Shown one piece after another: positions 58,222-64,000 of a stretch of 64,000 nucleotides of DNA. The position numbers and the translations under genes are program-made. The notes under the pieces are model-generated. The model saw only the letters and a list, made by a program, of their open reading frames with translations, was not told the DNA's origin and did not search any database. Positions within the stretch are counted from its first letter, which is position 1, and every line of letters begins with the position of its first letter. This stretch comes from Distichodus sexfasciatus (lineage: Eukaryota > Chordata > Actinopteri > Characiformes > Distichodontidae), in assembly GCA_032718565.1 (NCBI GenBank), contig JAVGVS010000803.1:1-64000 (forward strand), read 5' to 3'.

Positions 58222-61200
58222 GCATGGCCCTCGGGGCGGGCGTCCGCGGCGTCCTCCTGCGATTGGTGCTGCTCGTCTTCCTGTCAGCCCCGCCTCTGGG
58301 CCGCTGCCATGGCGACCGACTTCGGCTCCAGTTCACCCAGCCGCTGTACCACGCCTCGGTGTACGAGAATTCGGCGGCGCGAACGTACGCCGTCAGCCAG
58401 GTGCGCATGGGCATCCCACTTCCGCAACGCTCCTCTGAGGTGCGCTTCCGCATCACAGCCGGCGATGAGGAGGGCTTCTTCAAGGCCGAGGAGTACACGC
58501 TGGGTGACTTCTGCTTCCTCCGAATCCGCACCAAAGGTGGAAATGCCGCTATCCTAAACCGGGAGATTCAGGACAACTACCAGCTCACGGTAAAGGCCTC
58601 AGTGAAAGGGGACTCCCTGGAGGCCTGGACGAAGGTCAGCGTCCAGGTGCTGGACATGAATGACCTGCGGCCCCTCTTTTCACCCACCACGTATTCAGTG
58701 ACGGTTGCGGAGAGCATGCCGCTGCGCACCAGTATCGCTCGGGTGACCGCCACAGATGCCGACATCGGCTCCAACGGTGAGTTCTACTACTTCTTCAAAG
58801 ACCGGGTCGAGCTCTTCTCTGTGCACCCAACCAGCGGTGTGGTGTCACTCAGTGGGAAGCTGGACATTGATGTCCAAAGCCGCTATGACCTAGAAATCCA
58901 GGCTGTGGACCGAGGCATGAAGCTGTACGGCAATAACGGTGTCAGCAGCACTGCCAAACTTTTCATCCACGTTGAACGTATCAACGAGCATGCACCGGCG
59001 ATTCGTGTAGTCACGCTCGCCCCTGCCTGGTCAGAAAAGACACCGGCGGTCGCCGTGGTGACAGTGGAAGATGCTGATGAGGGGTTGAATGGAGAAATTG
59101 AGTCAGTTGGGATTGTAGCTGGCGATCCACTCGATTTGTTTAGCATTGAGAGAACACCTGTTGGAAGTGTGGAAGAGGCAGAAGGAGGGAGGGCAGCGTC
59201 GGCTGAGTTTGTCCTTCGTGCTCCTGAACAGCTGGACTGGGCGAGTTACCCATTTGGACTCAACCTGAGCTTGCAGGCCAGGGATCGTGGAACACCACAG
59301 AAGTTTTCTGCAGTGAAAGTGGTGCGCCTCAAGCTGTCTCGGCCAATGCCGGCAGAGGTGCGCTTCCAAAAAGCTGAGTATGAGGTCAGCTTAAGTGAGG
59401 TGGCTCCACCTGGTACAGTAGTGGAAGTTGTGAAGCTTCATCCAGAGCCAGACGATGCAGAGTATATCTTGACACCCTCTGCGGATTCTGCATTTTTTAG
59501 CATCAACACCATGACAGGGGTGATCAGCACCTCACGCTGGCTCACCAAGATCATGCAGCAGACTTTTGAGCTTGAAGTCATAGAGATTGACAGCGAATTG
59601 AAGGTCAAGGTTCGGGTGTCCCTAGAGGATGCCAACGACAATGCTCCTGTTTTTACTCAGCAGTCTTATGAGGTGTTCATCAACGAAAGCGTTGCTGTGG
59701 GAACAACAGTCGTTGTGGTGACTGCCTCTGATGCTGATCATGGAGAGAACGGTTACATCACGTACAGCATGGCCAGTCTGAGCCCACTGCCCTTTAGCGT
59801 CCACCAGTTTAGCGGTGCCATCATGACCACAGAGGAACTGGACTTTGAATCATCTTCTGAGAGCTTCAGCTTTGTGGTCCGAGCCTCAGACTGGGGTGCA
59901 CCCTACAGGCGAGAGAGTGAAGTTAACATCACGGTGCATCTAGAGAACGTCAATGACAACAAGCCGCTGTTTGAGAAGGTTGCCTGTGTTGGGGTGGTGT
60001 CCCGGGACTTACCGGTTGGCGAGGTCATCACCACCATGTCCGCCATTGACATTGATGAGATGGAACTGGTGAAGTATAAGATCATGTCAGGAAATGAGCA
60101 CAGCTTCTTTGATCTGAACCCCGATTCAGGGGTCTTGACCCTTCGTCGGTCTTTGGCCGTAGGTAACAACAAAAATTCTTTTAATCTCAGAATCACTGCC
60201 ACGGATGGGGAAACCTCTTCAGACCCCATGTTTGTTAACATATCCGTTGTACAGGGCAAATCCCCGCCAAAAAGTTTTAGCTGCAAGGACACTCGAGTGG
60301 CACAGAGACTTGCAGAGAAGCTACTTAAGAAGGCCAAAGCCAACAGCAAGCCCAAAGTTGAGGAAGGCTTTATTGATTTGTTTTCAGTGAACAGACAGGC
60401 GCCTCAGTTTGACAAATCATTCCCTGCCGACATCAGCGTCCGTGAGGACCTGGAGGTTGGCGCAAGTGTGTTTCGGGTCAAAGCATATGATGGCGATACA
60501 GGGTTTAATGGCCAGGTGCTACACGCCATCTCCAGTGGCAACACTGACAGCAGTTTTACCATAGATATCCTGAGCGGCGTCATAAGCATCTTCCTTCCAT
60601 TAGATAGGGAAAGAACGGATCGGTATCTTCTAAACCTCACATTATATGACTTGGGCCAACCGCAGAAATCCAGTTGGCGTCTACTTACCGTCTATGTGGA
60701 GGATGCCAATGACAATGCTCCCCAGTTTCTGCAGGACAGTGGCTATCGGGCACGCATTCCTGAAAACACTCCCATTGGCACAGAGGTAATTCAGGTGGAA
60801 GCTACAGATAAGGATCAAGGTCCCAATGGGGAGATCCAGTATTCCCTGCTGACCAGCACTTCCCAGTTTGGCATCAACAGCTCTAACGGAATTGTGTATG
60901 TGGCTGGGCAGCTGGACCGCGAGTCCGTGCCATCGTTTGTGCTGAAGGTGGAAGCACGGGACCGAGCTGAGCAGGGGGTCCAGCGTTTTTCTGTGACCAC
61001 GCTCCGCATCTCACTGGAAGACGTCAATGATTGCCCGCCCGCCTTCATTCCCAGTATGGTCAGTGCCCGAGCTCTTGAGGACTTCCCTCTGGGCACCGTG
61101 ATTGCCTGGCTCGACACCCAGGACCCCGACCTTGGCCTGGGCGGAGAGGTGCGCTATTCCCTCGCCAATGACTATGACGGCCATTTTGACGTTGACAAGG

Positions 61201-61530
61201 TAAGCGGGGCCATACGACTAAGCAAGGACTTGGATTACGAGAGCCAACAGTTCTTCAACCTGACGGTTCGAGCGAAGGACCGGGGACGCCCCGTCTCTTT
61301 GCTGTCGGTCAGCTTTGTGGAACTGGAGGTGGTGGATGTTAATGAAAACCTATATGCGCCATACTTTTCCAACTTTGCCTTAAACGGATCAGTGAAGGAA
61401 AGCGCTCGGATCGGGACCTCGGTGCTGCAGGTCTCAGCCCGGGACGACGACGCAGGCAGGGACGGCGAGGTGCAGTACTCCATCCGCGACGGCAGCGGCC
61501 TGGGAAGCTTCACCATCGACGAGGAGACAG
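58212..61530 (+). CDS. fat3: FAT3 atypical cadherin, first coding exon (partial gene)
   Basis: Encodes 1,106 complete codons plus the first base of the next. Residues 1-34 form a signal peptide with a hydrophobic core (about 12-28). Nine cadherin repeats follow, at about 36-150, 152-260, 261-380, 381-477, 478-583, 584-681, 730-835, 837-940 and 942-1046, and the tenth starts at 1047. Calcium-binding linkers are visible: DMND (148), EDANDN (472), ENVNDN (578), EDANDN (830), EDVND (936) and DVNEN (1042). Linkers after repeats 2, 3 and 6 are non-canonical. A ~48-residue spacer (682-729) separates repeats 6 and 7, as I recall for the FAT1/FAT3 group. Wording such as MKLYGNNGVSS, TRVAQ-LAEKLL-KAKAN and KSSWRLLT matches FAT3 better than FAT1 as I remember the families. 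FAT3 is a giant single-pass membrane cadherin (34 repeats, laminin-G and EGF domains) that shapes neurites, for example in retinal amacrine cells. The open frame extends upstream to 58134 and downstream to 61565, but both extensions are intronic. The fat3a/fat3b paralogue is undecided. Confidence 0.93.
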
Positions 61531-61538
61531 GTAGGAGC
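61525..61538 (+). other. Splice donor ending FAT3 first coding exon
   Basis: Coding sequence GAG-ACA-G is followed by GTAGGAGC, with GT at 61531-61532. The split leaves phase 1 inside the Glu-Thr-Gly motif of cadherin repeat 10. This is the position where I recall the large first coding exon of FAT1 and FAT3 ending. Reading through gives only 11 unrelated residues before a stop ending at 61565. Confidence 0.88.
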
Positions 61539-62099
61539 TCGCTCGATTGTTATATCTCCAGTTAGCGCACTAATTCATTTCATTATAACGCTAATTAACT
61601 TTTTGCTTGCCGTAATTAGATCACAAGGCTGATTTCTTCGTGACACAGTTTACAGCCCACGGGCCGGCTGTCAGCGATGCCGTCTTTGCCTGTGCCGCGA
61701 CGATGTGCAGAAATTTTGCACGCTCTGACAGTTTGTCAGTCAGCCTGACACGGTTCCTATTTAGATGCATGAGACCGGAGGAATAAAGGATTTGTGAACA
61801 GCTTCGCTTTTTTGTGCCGGTGTTCCACATTCCACATAGATGTGACCTACTTGTTTCCACTGCACAACACCACGCTGTGACAGAGTCGTGATTTGTAATG
61901 TTGTTAGATAAAGGAAGGGTAGGAGTGGAAACGCCTCGCGGTCAGAAAAACAGCAGTACAAAACTCATCCTGTGTTAACATGAAGCTAAACCCCCTTAAG
62001 ACACCTAATTATTTCTGTTTCACTTGTGAAAATGAATATCCCTTTAATTCAGAGTTTTTAGTTTCAGTCGGGACTCGTGTGTATGGTTTGTGTGGTTTC

Positions 62100-62290
62100 C
62101 TTGCTTGCATGAACAGGCACCTTCTCATGTTTCTCAAATTCTTTGCTCGTACATCCAGACCATTTAGATCATCAACTCTCTTCTCGTCTCAAACTTAGGC
62201 TGAAGTCCAGGAGTGATTGTGCCTTTTCTGTCACAGTTCCAAGACTAGGGAACAGCTCGCTCCCTTCTCATTAGGTCCTCCCTTTCTCCG
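62100..62290 (+). pseudogene. LINE ORF2 C-terminal remnant
   Basis: One frame gives RPFRSSTL (from 62157) and the next gives SDCAFSVTVPRLGNSS (about 62212-62259). These resemble the ...RPLRSS...GDRAFSVAAPRLWNSLP tail common to fish L2/CR1-like reverse transcriptase ORFs, with a frameshift between. Identity is from motif memory; the family is uncertain. Confidence 0.6.
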
Positions 62291-62424
62291 GAGATACTTT
62301 AATTACACATTTCATCCCCTTTAGCATATTCATCATAGTCCTTTGTCATTCTAATGTTAATTGTCCCTTTTAAATTAGTTAATTTTGCACTTTATGTTGT
62401 TATATATTTTATGCGAGTGAAGGT

Positions 62425-62635
62425 TTTTGTTATTGTGAACGCACCACAACACACGAAATGTGACCTCTGCAGTTTCCCCCATCCATTATGGAGAAGTAGC
62501 TTTTTTTGGCAGCACCCTGTGGAGCACTACTTGGGGACGATACCTTGCTTATGAGTGCCTCAATTGTACCTTCCGAGACATGGACCGCCGACTTTCCGAT
62601 CACGGAGCCTAACCGTTACGCTACCAACTGCAGTG
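62425..62635 (-). mobile_element. SINE B, minus strand
   Basis: GTTATTGTGAACGCACCACAAC, ATGTGACCTCTGC, GGGGACGATACCTTGCTTATGA, CGATCACGGAGCCTAACC, GTTACGCTACCAACTGC. Nearly full length with a decayed B box. Confidence 0.75.
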
Positions 62636-62649
62636 ATAAACAAGTTATA

Positions 62650-63130
62650 ACAGTCGTGATACATTGATGCAGGATCACTATTTGGCAAGTTCTCAGATTT
62701 AGTGCAAAAAAAATCGAATCGAATCACGATCCTTTCTCTGTTGATTCAAATTGATTCATTGAATTGATCCAAAAAATTCATATTTTTCAACAAATGTAAT
62801 GGCACTAGTTTACTTTGTACCTGACACGCGTTCAGCTCGCCCATCCTGTAGATGGCCCAATGTGGAAATCTGCCCAGATAGACCTCCTTCACCTGAGGAT
62901 GAAGGAAATCCAGCCAGTATGCGTACATATGCATGACGTTTAGTAAACTACATTTGATTCAGTGTGATATTTTTTGTTGATCTGCCACAGTCAAATGGGA
63001 AAAGTCATTCGAAAAATTGAATCGTAAATCGTTTATGAATCGTGAATTGCTTAGGAATCGTATTTTGAATTGAATCATGAATCCAAGAATTGGAATCGAA
63101 TCGTGAGATTTTCTGAATCGTGCACTCCTA
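62650..63130 (-). mobile_element. hAT-like remnant, ends CGTGCACTCCTA
   Basis: The right end is the inverse of TAGGAGTGCACGATTCAGAA, the same family as 29487. It is rich in AATCGAATCG and GATTCAAATTGATTC words. The left end is uncertain. Confidence 0.55.
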
Positions 63131-63407
63131 ATAAATAATGATACTTTTGTTGGAACGTTTAATCCTCTTTAAGAGCTTGGTTGAAGTTAAAAGATGAGAA
63201 GGTTTTTGCGGTTTTCCAGCATTTTTAAGTAAAAAACGCTGGACTTGCAGAGTTTGGTTTGGAAGTGGAATATTCCGGAAGTGTGAATACTTTTCGGGGT
63301 TTTATGTTGAGTTATGTCAGCGTGTTCTTTTTCTATTCAGGTAATTCTTTTTTTGGCAGAGTGAGAGGGCAGGTGAAATACTGCCAGATGACAGTCTATG
63401 AAGTCTG

Positions 63408-63411
63408 ACGA

Positions 63412-63464
<53 letters not shown>

Positions 63465-63887
63465 TGTGTGTATGTGTTTGAAATTTATGTTTTAAGCTCT
63501 GATCTAAGGACTGGCATATTGGTGTTGTACACTACTTTTTGTCAAATTGTTCTGTCTGACCCATCACACACTGACTCGCTTGCTCACACACACACACACA
63601 CACATTTAGAGGAAAAGGGAAAAAGGCAAAAAAGTGAGAGAGAGAGAGAGTGTGGCTGACAAGGTGTTTTGTGATATAGCACCTGAAGGTACTGTTGGCT
63701 TTTATGTGCTTGCTATGTAATTAAATAAGAATGTGTGTGCATGCTTGCGTGCGTGTGTGTGTGTGTATGTGTGTGTGTGTTCACCCTGTGCATGTACCGT
63801 ACTGTATGTTTTTCATCAGTCTCTCAGGTGCCACAGCTGAAAAGGTGGAAAGTAACTCAGTAGGAGGGAGGAAATGGGATAGAAAAG

Positions 63888-63941
<54 letters not shown>

Positions 63942-63945
63942 TTGA
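63408..63945. repeat. TG, GA and CA microsatellites
   Basis: TG at 63411-63432, GA at 63433-63460, CA at 63586-63604, GA at 63636-63650, TG at 63751-63780, and a perfect TG run at 63891-63940. Confidence 0.93.
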
Positions 63946-64000
63946 GCTACAAACGGGAGGAGGGTGGTGGGTGTACGGAGGAGGTCATGCGGGTCGCCGT

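Larger units (their letters stand above)
61531..64000 (+). other. fat3: Intron after FAT3 first coding exon
   Basis: No cadherin-like coding sequence is seen after the donor. The segment holds single-copy DNA (61531-62090), a LINE remnant, a minus-strand SINE, a hAT-like remnant, and TG/GA microsatellites at 63410-63465 and 63891-63940. The next FAT3 exon lies beyond the window. Confidence 0.8.

Noticed and set aside
58142..61516. Minus-strand frames opposite FAT3
   Set aside because: Shadows of the coding exon; the + frame has clear cadherin signatures.
61531..61565. C-terminal residues past Glu-Thr-Gly
   Set aside because: They follow a GT donor and do not continue the cadherin fold.

Overview
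The window looks like vertebrate, almost certainly teleost, genomic DNA. It holds one recognisable protein-coding feature: the very large first coding exon of the atypical cadherin FAT3 (58212-61530, + strand). About 58 kb of repeat-dense non-coding DNA lies upstream and 2.5 kb of intron follows. The teleost call rests on very frequent long (CA)n/(GA)n tracts, a DANA/Mermaid-type tRNA-derived SINE (44620-44946 and 27108-27427), and many short hAT-type transposons whose ends begin TAGGGCTG or TAGGGGTG. Mermaid-type SINEs are known from zebrafish and catfish, so an ostariophysan fish is plausible but not proven. I see no bacterial, phage, CRISPR or operon-like content.

Layout. 1-3.6 kb: R1-type and hAT-like elements, a terminal-inverted-repeat (TIR) element filled with a 22-bp minisatellite and inserted in a SINE tail, and a hAT element with an 8-bp target duplication. 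4.1-7.3 kb: (TG)n/(CA)n arrays with a 129-bp higher-order period. 7.5-8.6 kb: a 21-bp minisatellite. 9.7-13.2 kb: SINEs, a GA-rich block, and a 36-bp minisatellite grown inside a SINE. 13.3-19.3 kb: single-copy stretches, hAT remnants, a ~395-bp tandem duplication and a CT-rich block. 20.0-21.6 kb: a C-rich satellite with a ~350-bp period. 21.8-24.5 kb: microsatellites and SINEs. 24.5-29.8 kb: nested hAT elements, one keeping a BED-finger-like transposase start. 29.8-45.6 kb: AT-rich DNA, SINE clusters, a ~1 kb hAT, two copies of a ~640-bp TIR family and a LINE-like 3' tail. 45.6-58.1 kb: long GA, CA and CT tracts, a long-TIR element, a CCAAT-box-bearing GC-rich patch, and a third inverted copy of the ~640-bp TIR family. 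58.2-61.5 kb: the FAT3 exon. 61.5-64 kb: intron with a LINE remnant, a SINE and a hAT remnant.

Gene logic. The exon begins at a strong splice acceptor (AG at 58192-58193) and ends at a GT donor (61531) in phase 1. The transcript therefore has at least one upstream non-coding exon, and some or most of the upstream 58 kb may be 5' UTR intron rather than intergenic DNA. No upstream exon can be placed from sequence alone. The exon encodes a signal peptide, nine cadherin repeats and the start of a tenth; the rest of the ~4,500-residue protein lies beyond the window. Single-copy GC/CpG-rich stretches between repeats are the best candidates for conserved regulatory DNA, but conservation cannot be tested here.
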